Below are positions 1 through 13,275 of a DNA stretch of 64,000 nucleotides, one piece after another; position 1 is the stretch's first letter, and the number at the start of each line of letters is the position of its first letter. A model generated the notes under the pieces. The model was not told the origin of the DNA. It searched no databases and saw only the letters and a list, made by a program, of their open reading frames with translations. The stretch spans positions 1,612,001 to 1,676,000 of the forward strand of contig NW_026570234.1 in the NCBI RefSeq assembly GCF_019649055.1, in the 5' to 3' direction. This DNA is from Paramacrobiotus metropolitanus (taxonomy: Eukaryota; Tardigrada; Eutardigrada; Parachela; Macrobiotidae). The position numbers and the translations under genes are program-made.

Positions 1-84
1 ATGTTATTATTTATTAAGCTGTAATCCGATTTATTTCATGAGCGAACGTAACTTTTTTAACTGAATCTCTTTTCATTTTTTATT

Positions 85-400
85 CATTAGCTGGTGCTGA
101 ACGAGACCGAAATATTTCCGTGGCCATATATAATTTTTTAATTTCTTGTATTTTAGGTCAAAATAGGGTATATTTTTTTTACATATCGCTAGCTTTAAAC
201 CGGTGTATTGCGTGGCCGGATAAACTTTTTTAAAATTTGTATTTCTTTTTTATTCTATTCGTTAGCTCGTGCTGCACGAAACCGAATTTTTCCGTGGTCG
301 AATATTATGCTTTTAATTTCTTGTATTTTAGGATATGCATTTCTGCACAGTGCTGATCGTGACTGAATATAGTATAATTATGTTTTTACTTTCTTTATTA
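85..400 (+). repeat. Repeated 3' splice-site-like units in a VPS13 intron
   Basis: Two units (about 85-160 and 258-335) share the pattern TTAGCT-GTGCTG-ACGA-ACCGAA-TTTCCGTGG followed by TTTTAATTTCTTGTATTTTAGG. The true acceptor at 400-401 is followed by a similar start (CTTGTCCTGAAACCGAT). It looks like local duplication of an intron-exon junction. Confidence 0.5.
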
Positions 401-401
401 G

Positions 402-3400
402 CTTGTCCTGAAACCGATCTACTCTGTGGCCAACATCCTCCCCATCCCCTTAAGCGTCCACGTCCAGAACGCATTAGAACCCGGCGTGACCCTGCCCCCC
501 GGGGGCTCCACCTCCATCTGCAACGCCCGCGTGGGGGAGAACCAGTTAATCTTCACTTTAGACGATTTCGCCGGCAAGACCTGGTCCGGCAGTCTCCCCC
601 TCATCGCATTAGTCGACGAGATGGTCCTGCTCCCCATGAAATCCGGCGAGGAGATCATGAACTTTGGCATCCGCAACGTCAAAGAACAAGGTACGTTTAA
701 AGACATGGAACTGGAAAAAAAATTCTGGAACCTGAGATTTGGTCAGAAAAAAGTACTGAGTTGTGGTGTTTAAATACACTGCTGTATTCTGGTTTAAAGC
801 TTGATCTGAAATACCGTGTATTCTGGAGAATTGTTATTGTTGTGAGTGTCTGTTGCCTCGGACGTTAAACCATTGAACCTTATTAAAGGGACGAATTTCC
901 TGTCCGTCTACTGTCCGGTGTGGATTATGAACAAGACCGGGCTGGAACTGAGTTACCGCGAGCCGTTGATCCTGCACCGAGCGGATTCGGGGGAGGTGCC
1001 GATATTGTTTACCACGAAAACGCTGAACTCGAAGAAGCGGGTGGCGCTGAAGGCGGCCGATTCGGAGTGGTCGGAGAAGTTCAGTCTGGATACCATCGGG
1101 AGCAGTGGAGTGTTATCGTGTAAACGGGCCGATGGCTCGTTGGCGTACGAGTTCGGGATTTCGATTAAGCCCAGCTCGGCGGTGCTGACGCGCTTGGTGG
1201 TCATTATGCCCTACTACATGTTCCAGAATAATTCCGACGTAAGTTGCCTGTTGATTTTGTGTGACGTAATCATTTAAATTGCGAAGTAAAGTGATTAAAA
1301 CTGTGAAAAAAAATTATTCCGATTTTTTTGGGTGCAAGTGCAATTTTGTTTGATGTTTCTTCTTTTAAATCGGCTAATTTTTCCTCGTGGATAGAGGATA
1401 AATACGTGGTTGTTTTAAATGCTGCAGCATTCAACTGAAATTTAACTAGCAATAATAAAAAAAATTTCTTTTCCAGTTTCTAATTTTATTTCCAGTGAAC
1501 TGGTGGTATGACTGTACGAGTCGTAAAAGTAAAAATATTATTTTTCCAACTAGCAACCGGATGAACTGAGAGGTCAATAATATCTATTTTATCTGCTGCA
1601 TCTAATTTTGTATTGCGCCTGTTTCAGAAACCACTGCTCTACGCTTGTATGGTGTTTGTTACGGCTTTGTTCCGCGTTTTTTTTTCACCATACGTTATAG
1701 TTTATTATTTTTCCTCACCAAAGCATTTACAGTAACTTAGAAGGCAATCCCTCTTATTAAGCATCAATCGAGAGGGCGGCCTAATTGAAAATTTGATCTA
1801 AATTTGCTCCCAATGGCGCTGTCCCCATGATCGATGCCGCATTTCCTCGTTGAATTTCAATGCTGATCCGTTGGCGAAGGTATTCCGTGGCACGTTTTTC
1901 GCCAGTTTCTTGTTGTATGAGCTGTCCAAATTCCGTTATCGTGCGGGCAGCTTCCGGTCCGGGCGGCCCGAGCGTTTCAAAACCCAGAGGACGGAACCAG
2001 TACTCTTGGCCGATATCGCGATATTTCTCGATCTTGCCCTGTTCGGCCTGTGCTGCTGCTGCTGTTCCGCGTCAAGAAATTTCAGCAATTTATAGGCAGC
2101 TTAAATTGTGAAATATTCTCTTGTGAATTGTAATATGAATTCAGTGTTGCCGAATTAAACAAAAGTAAGACAAACCAGCGCTGGCTTAGATTAATAAGAA
2201 TTTCTAAAAATAAGAAATAATTTGTTTAGGAAGTTTTTTTATGGATACCGGTATATGACACGACAGCAAGTGCGAACATGAACGAAATGCTTTATAAACA
2301 GTTTGTAAAAATATTCTGGAAAAACTAGGGAATCAATTTCTTCGGTCGGTGAACTTTGCCGTGCGGGAAGAAGCCGAAAAAAACGAGAGTAGGATTGAAT
2401 CTTAAATTACAGAAAACGAAATGAAATCAAGGAAAACAAATAAGGAAAAATCTAGAAAAATTATCAAGAAAAATCGAGAAAAAATTCATAAAAATTACCG
2501 AGTTCATTCATCACGGGTAGGTGAACATTGCCGTGCGAGAGGAAAACCCGGACGCGGCGTGGATCGTGGTGCCGAAGAACAGCTGCCGGCCCTTCTGGCC
2601 GCAGTATCTCTCGCCGCTGGTGTGTCTGCGCATCGAAGGCACGCAGGAACTGACGTCGGCCTTCCGTTACGGCGTCCTGCAGAGCGTTTTACTGGCGCTG
2701 AAGAATCCGTACGGGGGGATCTACGTGCAGACGCAGGTGTCGGAATCCAACGTCACCTGCTCCTTATCGCTTTATTCCCCGGGCACGGCCGCCGCGCTGC
2801 TCATCAACGACACCAACAAGACCATCCTCTTCAAACAGGAGACGTACCCGGATTACGCCGTGTTGCCGGCGAATTGTCAGCAGCTGTTCACGTGGGTGCT
2901 GCCCAGTGAAGCCAAGGCGTTGGTAAGTTTATGATAAAATAGCGGTTGTTTAAACGTACATATATATATTTATTCTTGTAAATATTTTTGCTCGTTTATT
3001 TGGTGGTCTTCTGGAGATTTTACTTATGCCAGTATTTAAAACTTGTATTCGAAAGTTTTTTCCGTAGTTTTTTGCCCGGTTAATTGTCTTTGAGATAGTT
3101 TGATGTATCAGTGTTTTAATACTGTGGTGCCAAGTGAATTCCGCACCATTTCGTAAAGCGTGATACGCTAGAGCTGTATATGGGGTTCAGCGTTCGCCGA
3201 ACGCGCTGAACAGCGTCAGGCTGCCAGTAGTAAAGGGCTGAGCGTTGCTCACCCTTGAAAAATCGCTCCTGCTTCAAAACGGCTCTCTTTAAGACCTATA
3301 GACTTGAATTTAATCAAAAAAATATTTTTACAAATTTATGTTTACAAAACATGCGAGCTGTATTACGTATTGTCTAGCTGCTGGCTCGAAATGCTTCGTC

Positions 3401-6400
3401 GTACCCGCACGTACTACTGAATGTGAATTTTTTCAAATTGCTAGTTCAGGCAGTTCATAAGCCTGTAGACAGTGAACCCACTGAACGCTAGAGCCGTCCA
3501 TACAGCGCTTGTCTAGCATGCTGTACGAAAAAGTGCGGAATTCACTTGGCACCACAGTAATAGACGAACTTTTTTCTGCTCTGCATAATAGTTAAGGACT
3601 TGATGTGCTGGTGGCAAATTGTAGTACGATGGCAAATAGATCGCAGAACGATGTTGTCTGTGCCGTAGCAATTCGATATCCTGTACGACTATTAATACGA
3701 CTACGAAGTAAGTGACTTGTGTACCCATTTTTTGTACTGAAATTAATTTACTAGATGAACGAAAATAGTTATATTTTGGCATAAAACCGGCGCAGTTTTG
3801 TTTACCTTTACCGGATGCAGTAGAATGCTCGGAGTTTTGGTAGCCAGGTGTAGTGTGATGGCTTTTATGCAATGGTATGCATAAGCAGGCCGATAATCTG
3901 AGCTATTTATCTGGATAAAAAGAATAATAACTCTTCTGTTGGTTTAAGTTTTTTTTATTAGGAGAGTTTATTACAAATATATGGCGGAAAATATTGCTGA
4001 AGTTCGTACTGAAAAGATTGTGTGAAGGACTGCTTGCTGTCCTTTTACTGAAATAAAAAGTATTATTAAATCACAAAAGGTGATTAATTTTATGCCATTT
4101 AAAAATGCCGGTATGCATTGAAACGTATTTCGTCGGAACTTGGCTGTTTTTCTAAATTTCCAGTTAAGAATGTACTGAATCTGTGTGCGGCAGGTGTGGA
4201 CGGAGGAGGGCGGTGAATCCGAAGCCAACCGCGCCGTGGATCTGAACCGCGACGATGTGGGCGTGAATTACGCGGCGGACGGCAGCAGTCTGGTGTGGGT
4301 CAGCTTCCTGGACGGTGTGCAGCGCGTGTTGCTGTTCACGGACCGCAAGGAAGTGGCGCAGCAGTGCAGTCGCTCGCTGGACAACGAAGTGAGCAATGTG
4401 GAGTTGAACGTGGCGCTGGACGGGATCGGCGTGTCCCTCGTGGATAATAACGCCAAACGGGAGATTATCTATCTGGGGATCGTCAGTCCGGGCGCCGTGT
4501 GGATGGGCCGGAAGATCGGCGCCAAGAAATTCAAACCCATGAATTTAGGTGAGATTTACTAACAAGGTTTGCTGGAAAATATGCGGTAGTTAGTAGTTAC
4601 ACAACGTTGCTGTTATTTTGAATTTTCTAAATGTTTTTTCTATGTAGTTTTTTTTGTAATTTTCCTGTACCCCGTGAATTTAAGTAGAACATTATTACGA
4701 GGAATTTTGTATGGAAAATCTTAGCTGGATATCCGTTTTTTTTTGTTTTTAAAATTAATAAATTAAATTTTTCTGTCATTAAGAACCGGCAGCATACATA
4801 GAAGATTATGTCGAATAATCGTAGTGTTGTGGCTTCGAATCACAATGAACAAAACCGAATTTGCCCGCTCGAAATGTAGCAACGTGGTAAATTATGAATT
4901 TTTGAAAATGTTTTTTTCCCAGGTACATTATTAAAGTACGAATTGACTTTCATAAAAATTACAATTTTTGATGAACCCGACTTAAGAAATTGAATATTGG
5001 AAATATGCTACACTTGTCAGGCGAAGATTGTCATTATGTTCTCTCAGCGAATAATGGTGGAAACGTGGCTTGCAAACCCAGTCAGAACGCGATTAATAAA
5101 ATCCGGCCGTTTTAAAAAGAAATACAGTAGTGTAGAAATCGGTTACAAAGTTGTAAAAATATTATTTTTTGATGAGCGACATATTCCGGTTGAATTTCTT
5201 TTGTGGTAAATTATTTTTAAAAATATACTGTGGTGGTGAGAATTATTAGTAACGTTGTGTTTAACATTGGATTATTGTTATAATAATAAAACGTCATAGA
5301 GAAAGCTTGTCTGTTGTCACAGCGTTGAAGTGTTGAAATGAATAATTACAAAATTGTGATAATACTTGTTTTTGTTTTTCCTGTGAATTATAGAAAATGT
5401 TGTTTTTTCCTCGATGAATTGTTATTGTAAATTAAATTAATTAATGTAAATCCCTTGATTTTAAATTGCCAGTGGAAAATATGCTGTAGCACCCGGGAAA
5501 CGAGTGTTGTCGCGTGGGATAATCGTAGAAATGTGGCTCACACAGGTGCAGAGGTTGATGATAAAGGTGCCCGTTTAGAAAATAGCGCCGAAATTGCCTG
5601 CAAATTGCGGATAACGCTTTGTGTTTGTTGAGTACAAATTTTTAATAAAACCTTTTAATTTTTTTTTAGAACATGCAAAATACTCGCAGTCAGAAAACGA
5701 ACGCTTTATGTTTCGTCGGTACAAATTTTTATTAAAATTTTTTCAAAATTTTATTTTTCTTTCAAAAAGTACACGGAGTAGTCGCAAATCAGGAAATGAC
5801 CGCTGTTTATTAAGGGTACAAATTGACCCTTCATCGGTACAAATTTTTAAGAAAAAGACTTTTCTTCCTTTAAAATTTTTTTTTGGAAAATCACGCGAAG
5901 TCGTCATTAATCGCAAATTGACGGATTACGGACTTTATTGGTCAAATCAATGCCACTTAAGTACACAAATTTGAAGAGAAAGGAACCCGCTAAACTGTAA
6001 CAGAACATTGAGGGTTTGTTTATTGTAGGGGAAACGAAGCCGTTGGAGGTGGCGTACAACCAGTGGCAGATGCTGCGGGAGCGCGACAAATCCCGGACGC
6101 GCTCCAACATCATCACCGTGGACGACACGGAGATCACGTTCGACGCGCAGGGCCCGGCGCTGATGACCAAGCCGAAGAAGCGCGAGATCCAGCGCACCTA
6201 CCAACCCGGCATGTGGTGCCGCGTGCGCAGCAGCGACCATCACACGCAGTTCCATCTCAAACTGCACAAAATCCAACTGGACAACCCCATCATCGCCGGT
6301 ACGCGACACCTGATTAATTCGCTCAGAATTCTAATAATAATGCCGATATATTAATGATTAATATTGAAACCGGTTGAATAATCACAGGAATTAATGGATT

Positions 6401-9400
6401 AAAACAATTCTATGTGATTTTCAGATTTCTACTTATTAAAAGAAAAATCAGAAACTTGAGCAGAAAAATTCAATGATTAATGTTGAAAATGCTCAAAAAA
6501 TCGCATTAATAAATTGGATAACAGTTGCAAGTGAATCATAGTCTTTCGCTTATTATTAAAAGTAAATTAGAAATTGTCAAGCAGAAAAATAACCATTAAT
6601 ATTGAAGATACTCAAATAATCGTGTTATTAAACTGAATAAAAATTCCGTGTGAATTACGGAATTTTTCGTTATTGTAAAGAGTAAACAAACACTGAAATT
6701 ACAACTGGTTTGTCGTACAGTGCATTTTGGTGGATAATCGTAGTAAAGTGGCTCTATTGCTCTATTAGCGACTTGTAGAAAATTGTCCGTTACAACGTGA
6801 TCGATACGAAATAAATGGCAATATTTACTGTAAATATTTTTAGCTGTCTGTGCGTTCGTAGAAATTTGTACATAAATATTTTTAATGAGGGAAAATTGTG
6901 AAAATAAATAATTTCATAGGTACCCGCTATCAAGTAGTCCTGTATCCGGTGCCATTGCCGGCCACCGCCGATTACAAGCCCTTCACGGAGATCAGCGTGG
7001 TCCTGCGCAACGCGGAAAAATCCGCCGTCACACAGTACAAATTATTAACGCTACTCATCCAGGAATTCGAATTGCGCATCGACCAGGCGTTCATTAACGC
7101 CCTGGTCGGCATGTTCAGCGGCGAATCCACCAACGCCTTCGCCGAACGCACCAAAATGCTGGACAGCTTTAGAAAATACGATTTAGCGGAGATCCCGCGC
7201 TCCCTGCAGGAGACGGTGGCGAAGGGCTTCGGGGAGGAGCGGCAGGCGTATTACGAGAAATTAATGCTGCAGCCGATTAAAATTCATTTGAGTTTTTCAT
7301 TGAGCGGCGGACATGTGGAGAAAAGAAGTGGATTGGCTATGCCGGCCGAGTTTATCACGCTGTTTATTAAGAGCATCGGGGTGACGGTCACGGAGGCCAA
7401 TGATGTCGTGCTGAAGCTGGGCACGTTTGAGCGCGATTTCCGGTACGTGAAAAATATTACTGGAGAGATTTATTGATTTTTTACTCATTCTTTATATCTA
7501 TGTGTATTTATTTTTTGTTGAGAGATTAGTTGAGAATATTTGGAAGATTGATTGAATACTGTGAATTGAAAATCACAAATCAGAAATTATTTCGAAATTG
7601 TACGCAATTTCCGCGCCGATCGGTTTTATCAGAAATAACGTGTTTTTATAAAGCGTTGCAAAATTGTCAGTACATTTACAGGACGGCGAAAATTGGGTTG
7701 ATTTTTAAAATGTAAAAAAAAACGGAACGAAGTGCAAATGGTTAAAAATTAATTCGTAAAATGCATTGAATATGAATGATTAAAAAAAACACGTTGGAGT
7801 TGTTTTACTCGATTTTTGCAAGAATTTATTAGCGTGGCTGCGCTCGATTACGGCTCGTTTTTTGGCCTATTTTGTGCCCATACACTACGTTTTCTGCACT
7901 AACCGGTATATGACAGGAACCGTAGCATGATTGTCTGTGCGGATAAACTGAGCCAATAAATACATGTGAATATTATGGGCGATTGCTGATGAATGGCATG
8001 GTTGTGTGAGAAATTGTAACTACTGTTGCCCTACAGATTCATCAGTCAGAAGCAGTTGGTGGGCGAGGTGCAGTCGCACTACATCGCGCAGGTGGTCAAG
8101 CAGATCTACATGCTGGTCTTCGGACTGGACATCCTGGGCAATCCCTTCGGGCTGGTACGCGGCATCGGCGACGGCGTGAAGGATCTGTTTTACGAGCCGT
8201 ATCTCGGTGCGGTGGAGGGTCCGGAGGAGTTCATGGTCGGACTGACCTCGGGCGTGCGCAATTTCGTCGGCAGCACCGTCGGCAGTACCATGGGCGCCGG
8301 TGAGTCATCGCCACCGTCTTGTCGTGCCAGTATTTTCTGTTTTTAATTTTATGGTTATTTTTTTCCATTTCTATTGATTAATTTTTAGCTGTTTCATGTT
8401 TTATAAATTTTATTTTTACGTGATTTATTCTGATTATTCTCGGTTGCTGTCCTGCAGTTAACTTGTGACTTAAGCGGTCGAAGTAGTCAAAGACAGTTAT
8501 AATAGTGAAATGCTGAAAACTAAAATAATGAATATTATGTCAAAAATATCTGAATAAACATCTACACAATAAAAATTCCCTTGAACGAATCTTGTGCATG
8601 AAAGAATTTTGTTTTTTTGCGGTTTACTCACAGCGTGACCTTCTAATATTAAATGGCTCATGCGCCCATGCACTACGTTTGTTGCACGTACCAGCTGGGT
8701 TACTTGGACCGAATACTGCCTAATAAGAACGAAAATAAAAATAATAAATAAAATTAACTAATAACATTGAAGATAACGGTATTAACGATGGAAAACATGA
8801 ATAACAGTAATAATAAATAATATCTGTTAATAAGAGTGAAAAGGATAATAGTGAAAATGGTTAATTAACCGCACCGGGTGTGTTTGTAGTGGGCCGGGTC
8901 ACCGGGACACTGGGACGGGCCGTGGCGGCGTTGAGCTTCGATCAGGAGTTCCAGGAGCGCCGACAAGCGGAACTGAATCGCAGCGGCGGCGATTTCGCCG
9001 GCGGAATGGCCTCCAGCGGCCGGCATCTGGTGTCCGGGGTGGTCGAGGGCGTCACGGGGGTGGTGCGTCGGTAGGTCACGTGGATTATTGGTCAACAGTT
9101 ATTTAGTAACGTCTTAATGTAATTTATAGCGCAAACAGATTTTTTTGGGGGTAATTTCAGCGGATTACGGAATTAATTCAGAATTCTTCTTAATTATTGT
9201 CTGTCAAATTAAGTCGTGATTTTCTCTGAATAAGTGGCGGGGTTTTCTTCCTTCCATGGTAGAGTAATGGAAAATAATTACATATTTACGGTGTTAATGG
9301 AATCGTGGCGAAAATGAATTTTTTATGATTATTTTTATCGTTGTTTGAAATTAGTGTGGTTCTGAGGTTTTCTTCCAATTATTGTCTGCAGTTAAATGAC

Positions 9401-11206
9401 GATTTGAAGCTGTCTAAAATTTTTATAAAGGCAGTGTCGGTTATTTTTTTCCATAGCTCTGTAGAGAAATATTTTTATTGTTTGAAAACATTAACAGAAT
9501 TTAATAGCGATTTAATATTGGATTTATTTAGGTTAATTTTTTTCTTACCATTGTCCAGTGTATTGTGTGTCACGAAAGAGGAGGGTATGCAGCGTGCTAC
9601 GTTAGTTATGTATTAAGGAATATTTGTAGTGATAAAAACCGTCGATAGAATTTAATAGTGATATATGATTGATTTTAATTCGATTTATTTTTAATAATTT
9701 TTTTTGACCGTTATTAAATGTTTTTCGTGTAGACCGTGGGAAGGCGCGAAGGAGGAGGGCGTGGAGGGTTTCGTGAAGGGTCTGGGTAAGGGCTTTTTAG
9801 GGCTGATCGCCCGGCCCACCACCGGGTTAATCGACTTCGCCTCGGGCTCCTTGAACACCATCGGGCGCGCCGTCAAAGGCGACAACACGGTGGAGTGGCT
9901 GCGCAATCCGCGCTTCATCGCCTCCGACGGCATCGTCCGGCCCTACAACCTCCACCAGGCCGAGGGCGGCCTCATCTTCAAGAACATCAAGAACGGCGAC
10001 TACGCCAAGACCGACGAGTACATCACGCACCTCGTCACGTCGCGCGAACGCCGGTCAGTGAATACTTTCGTCATTAAATTTTACATAACTTTCCAGGAAC
10101 CGCTGATATATTTTTATAATGGGTTTCCGACGAATTTCTTATTGATTAGGAATTTGTGGGGGACATTTAAATGATTATTCCATGGTGGTACTTGATTAAC
10201 TGTAGATTACATTGCCCAAAAATATCTGGTATTTTTCTAATAAATTTTTGACGATTTTGTACTTGACCGTCGCGTTTCTATCATTTTTATTTATTCTATA
10301 AAGTATTGAAGTAATTTTAATATTTTATTTATTCTATAAAGTATTGCATTTTCATCTCGATAATGGAATAGTGTGCAACAATGTGCAGTAGCATTTAGTT
10401 TTGTATTAACGTATTATGATTTAATAATACTGGAATGTGGTCGGTATTATTTGTAACCGTTTGGTTTGTCAGCACACTGGCCGATGTGAAGATCGTAGTG
10501 TGAAGGATAGATATCAGGTCACGTGTTTTCCCTAATCCGACCGTGCGCCTATGCGGAAAATTAATTTGTTTCGTTTGATATTACATACATTTTTTTAATA
10601 ACCTGCTAAAATCACTAACGATTTATTCTAATCGTACAATTATTATATAAATTTAGTACAATCATTATATAATTTTATATAATTTTATTTATATTTTTTT
10701 TAGCAAAATAATTCAAAATTAAATTTCGCAATGTTAGAAAATAGCTGGAGAAAAAAAGGAACTTGCACGAAGTTTGTGACGAGTCACGGGAATAAATGAA
10801 CTGCATAAAATAGAAAATAAACTGCATGTGAAAAATACAATAAAATCTCGCCAAGGAAAATGTGTTGAAAATTCTGTGGCGACTGGCGAGTAATCGGGTG
10901 GCGTGTGTGTCGCGCAGGTACATTCTGATGCTGACGTCCAAGCGCGTCATCTGTCTGGAGCGCGGCGACGTGATCCACGACTGGAACGTGGAGTGGGCCT
11001 TCACGCTGGAGCAGATGCCCGAGCCGGCCAATCTGGACGATAAAGGTCTGTGTGTCTACGTCACCGACTCGGCGGAGGGCAAGCCCCTGGGGGGCCTCTT
11101 CTCCAAGGTCAAGAAGAGCAAACGCGTCTTCATTGAGGACCGCGATTCGGGCGCGTGGTTCTGCACCAAGGTCCAACGTCTCTGGAAGGACTGCCACGGA
11201 AAATAA
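402..11206 (+). CDS. VPS13: VPS13 bridge-like lipid-transfer protein, C-terminal part (5' end outside window)
   Basis: Ten exons can be read with matching GT-AG edges and phases: 402-690, 889-1238, 2521-2922, 4194-4548, 6029-6298, 6920-7442, 8037-8299, 8890-9070, 9733-10053 and 10918-11206 (TAA). Together they give about 1080 residues. The order fits the VPS13 C-terminus: VAB (SHR-binding) repeats in the first five exons (for example CPVWIMNKTGLEL), the APT1/VPS13_C region in the sixth, then the ATG2-C-like helices (NPFGLVRG, FYEPY, ARPTTGLIDFAS) and a PH-like domain ending LWKDCHGK. The wording around NPFGL..G matches the VPS13A/C branch better than VPS13B or D. VPS13 moves phospholipids between membranes at contact sites; the VAB domain binds adaptor motifs and the ATG2-C/PH end anchors it to lipid droplets, mitochondria or the plasma membrane. 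The N-terminal chorein part lies left of the window. Exon edges are inferred by eye; the acceptor of the second exon has a poor pyrimidine tract. Confidence 0.93.
1781..2068 (-). mobile_element. LINE 3'-end fragment (tail domain), copy 1, in VPS13 intron
   Basis: On the minus strand an open frame reads GFETLGPPGPEAARTI, then TGEKRATEYLRQRISIEIQR and GNAASIMGT, ending in TAG. This is the conserved C-terminal tail seen after the reverse transcriptase of a non-LTR element family widespread in invertebrates. Only the 3' end is present, as expected for a 5'-truncated LINE insertion. Five related copies lie elsewhere in the window. The family name is not assigned. Confidence 0.65.
2348..2372 (+). 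other. Decayed duplicate of a VPS13 exon start
   Basis: GGTGAACTTTGCCGTGCG here repeats, with about three mismatches over 25 bp, the first bases of the true exon at 2521. It lacks the AG that precedes the real exon, so it is probably not used. Confidence 0.45.
3122..3557. mobile_element. MITE with TA target duplication, in VPS13 intron
   Basis: The ends are perfect inverted repeats over the first 25 bp (CTGTGGTGCCAAGTGAATTC then CGCAC), with weaker pairing for about 20 bp more. Both ends are flanked by TA. No coding capacity. The TA duplication and short inverted ends fit a non-autonomous Tc1/mariner-type element, 436 bp long. Confidence 0.8.
5616..5960 (+). repeat. Degenerate tandem repeat in VPS13 intron
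   Basis: Three diverged units each contain GTACAAATTTTTAA, an A/T-rich stretch and a CGCA-GTC or TCGCAAAT segment, near 5630, 5725 and 5835. No coding signal. Confidence 0.45.
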
Positions 11207-11794
11207 CATACAAATACATTGAAAAAATTCGGAGGAATTTTTCCGGATTTTTTTCGGGATGAGTCTGGTCAGAACAATTGGTGTTGGATAAATGGGACAG
11301 TAATTAGATTAAGTTAGATTTGTTGACGGCCTTGCTTTGTATCTGTTGTTGCGGCTGACAGGAATATGTGGGAAATACTCGGTTGGTGTTTTCTGGATGA
11401 TTATTTTTAATTGGGGAATTTTTATTGTCGGTTTATATTATTATGCATCGTGTTGTTTGTTGTCTGTGAAGGATCGAGCGGAGCGACGCTGAAAAGCGGG
11501 AAATGGATTAAAATATTATATGTATTGACTTTATGTCGGATAAAACATGATGACCCGAATTTCAGGAACAAAATTGCAGTACCTCAAAATAAAATATATA
11601 AAAAAATAACATCAAATACAAGTTGTACAACTGTACAAAATGCAGTTTACCAAGGAAAACGTTGCACGCCGTTCACATTCCAGGCTTTTTCTTCGAATTT
11701 TCTTATGGATGTCTAAATTAATGCTCAATATTGGAAATATACTTTGAAATTTGATTAAAAAAAACACCTCGGCATTCGGATTCCGTTCATTTAA
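11207..11794. other. Downstream region of VPS13
   Basis: AT-rich, with many stops on both strands. It should hold the 3' UTR of VPS13. I see no further gene. Confidence 0.5.
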
Positions 11795-11890
11795 ACTGTT
11801 TGGAATTTCTCACAGTCGGAACTTCCAAATGGATGTTGCGCGCACTATGGTTTTCGCGTAAAACTGTAAACAAATCATTTGGGTTCAGAA
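11795..11890 (-). repeat. Dispersed repeat, copy A (GTGCGCGCAACATCC family)
   Basis: On the minus strand this reads AAACCATAGTGCGCGCAACA then TCCATTTGG, followed by GAGAAATTCCAAACAG. The same order of blocks occurs at 12478-12560 (plus) and 14730-14840 (minus). Type of element unknown; no protein. Confidence 0.5.
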
Positions 11891-12340
11891 TGTCATAAAA
11901 CGATACAAATAGGTGTTTACACTGTAGGTACGCTTGAGCGACAAGGTCCAGTGCAAGGACCCGAATGTGGTGCCGGGTCACTTTCCTAACGTTCGATCAA
12001 TTATATGCCGGTCAGCGCGTAGTGTAAATCAGCTAATTATCGGCCATAAAGCGACCTGAAAGTTGGAAAAATCGGCCTACCGCTTCGGTTCTAGTGCAGC
12101 GTTGGTAGTGGTGTGTGACGCCCGGTGTGCCAAAATGTAGACGGATAATCAGAGAATGCACGTCTCACTGCTTCCCGAGTTCCCGTGTATTCCTTCCCGT
12201 CGGAGAGAGGGCGACACACCTTGTCCCAACTTGTATTCACCAGCTTCTCATAAGAAATATCTGGGCGTCAACCGAGGCATGTGAGATGTTCTGCTATATA
12301 CCGTGGGGCGTGTGCCATCGCTGCTTAAGGGAAGTATGTA

Positions 12341-12404
12341 CATCATGTACATACACGACTTTGGTACATGGGACCATGTACCAAAGTCGTGTACATGCAT
12401 GATG
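12341..12404. repeat. Near-perfect hairpin with two-base loop
   Basis: The core arms, TACACGACTTTGGTACATGG (12352-12371) and its exact reverse complement (12374-12393), are separated by GA. Pairing continues outward imperfectly for about 11 bp to CATCATG/CATGATG. It lies beside a copy of the dispersed repeat. No gene is attached to it. Confidence 0.85.
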
Positions 12405-12477
12405 CAGGAAATGTTTCACTTTCGCGCACTCCCCTTTTTCTCTTGTTTTATGAGATTCTGTAGCCAGAAGAGTTGTT

Positions 12478-12560
12478 TACACTGGTGTGAAAACCGTTTG
12501 TGCGCGCAACATCCGCTTCGGGAGTTATGGCTGTTAGCAAATTCCAAAAAGTTCATATGC
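12478..12560 (+). repeat. Dispersed repeat, copy B
   Basis: Contains GTGCGCGCAACATCCGCTTC, GGGAGTTATGGCTGTTAGCA and AATTCCAAAAAG, in the same order as copies A and C. Confidence 0.55.
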
Positions 12561-12959
12561 ATTCAGGTGTACCAAAAGTCTCATTATGGACGAATCTCCC
12601 TCAAATTTTGCACGTAAATGCACATGGCCATGAAGACCGTTTTTACACCGATCCAGACTTCCATGATTTGTTTCAAATTTTAAAATGAATTTTAAAATTT
12701 TTGAAAATCACTTTAAAATTTGCAAAACATGCTAGAACAGTGGATCGGTGTAAAAACGTTCTTCGTAGAGAATTCGGTGGCTGACCTTTCACACATTTTA
12801 CCCGGTCGTCAAGCCAACTCTGGCCTCTTATTCCCGCAGAAACGTACGCCAATTTTGGAGTGGAATGACATTCAGCAGTGCACCGGAATCCCGGTGGAAA
12901 AGCAAGTAGCACTGCCTTAATCGTAGCAGAGAATGATGTGCGATTCCGCATCCTGGCGA

Positions 12960-13275
12960 GTTGCGACTGCCAAGTGCGCTGGAGCCGCCACCGCAGTAGC
13001 ATTTTCAGGACAAGAAGTAGAAGTACCTGTTCCGTGCAGTAGGCGTCGAAGCACTCGGACCTTTGGGACCAGACGCCTCTCGCATGGTCACCGAGCTCGG
13101 GCAGATGATACGCGAAGAAACGGGCGAGATACGGGCGATTGAGTATCTGCGCCAGCGGTTCAGCGTTGAAATTCAACGCGGGAATGCGGCCTCCGTCATG
13201 GGAACAGCACCAGCATCGGCTAATTTAGATGAGATGTTCTGTACAATTAGACCGTCTGTTTCTGTTGTCGGTTGA
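12960..13275 (+). mobile_element. LINE 3'-end fragment, copy 2
   Basis: Plus-strand frame with VEALGPLGPDASRMVTELG, then TGEIRAIEYLRQRFSVEIQR and GNAASVMGT, ending in TGA at 13275. Close to copy 1 in the tail block. The upstream reverse transcriptase is absent. Confidence 0.65.

Noticed and set aside
12115-12688. Plus-strand short frames around the hairpin
   Set aside because: They overlap repeats and show no family motif.
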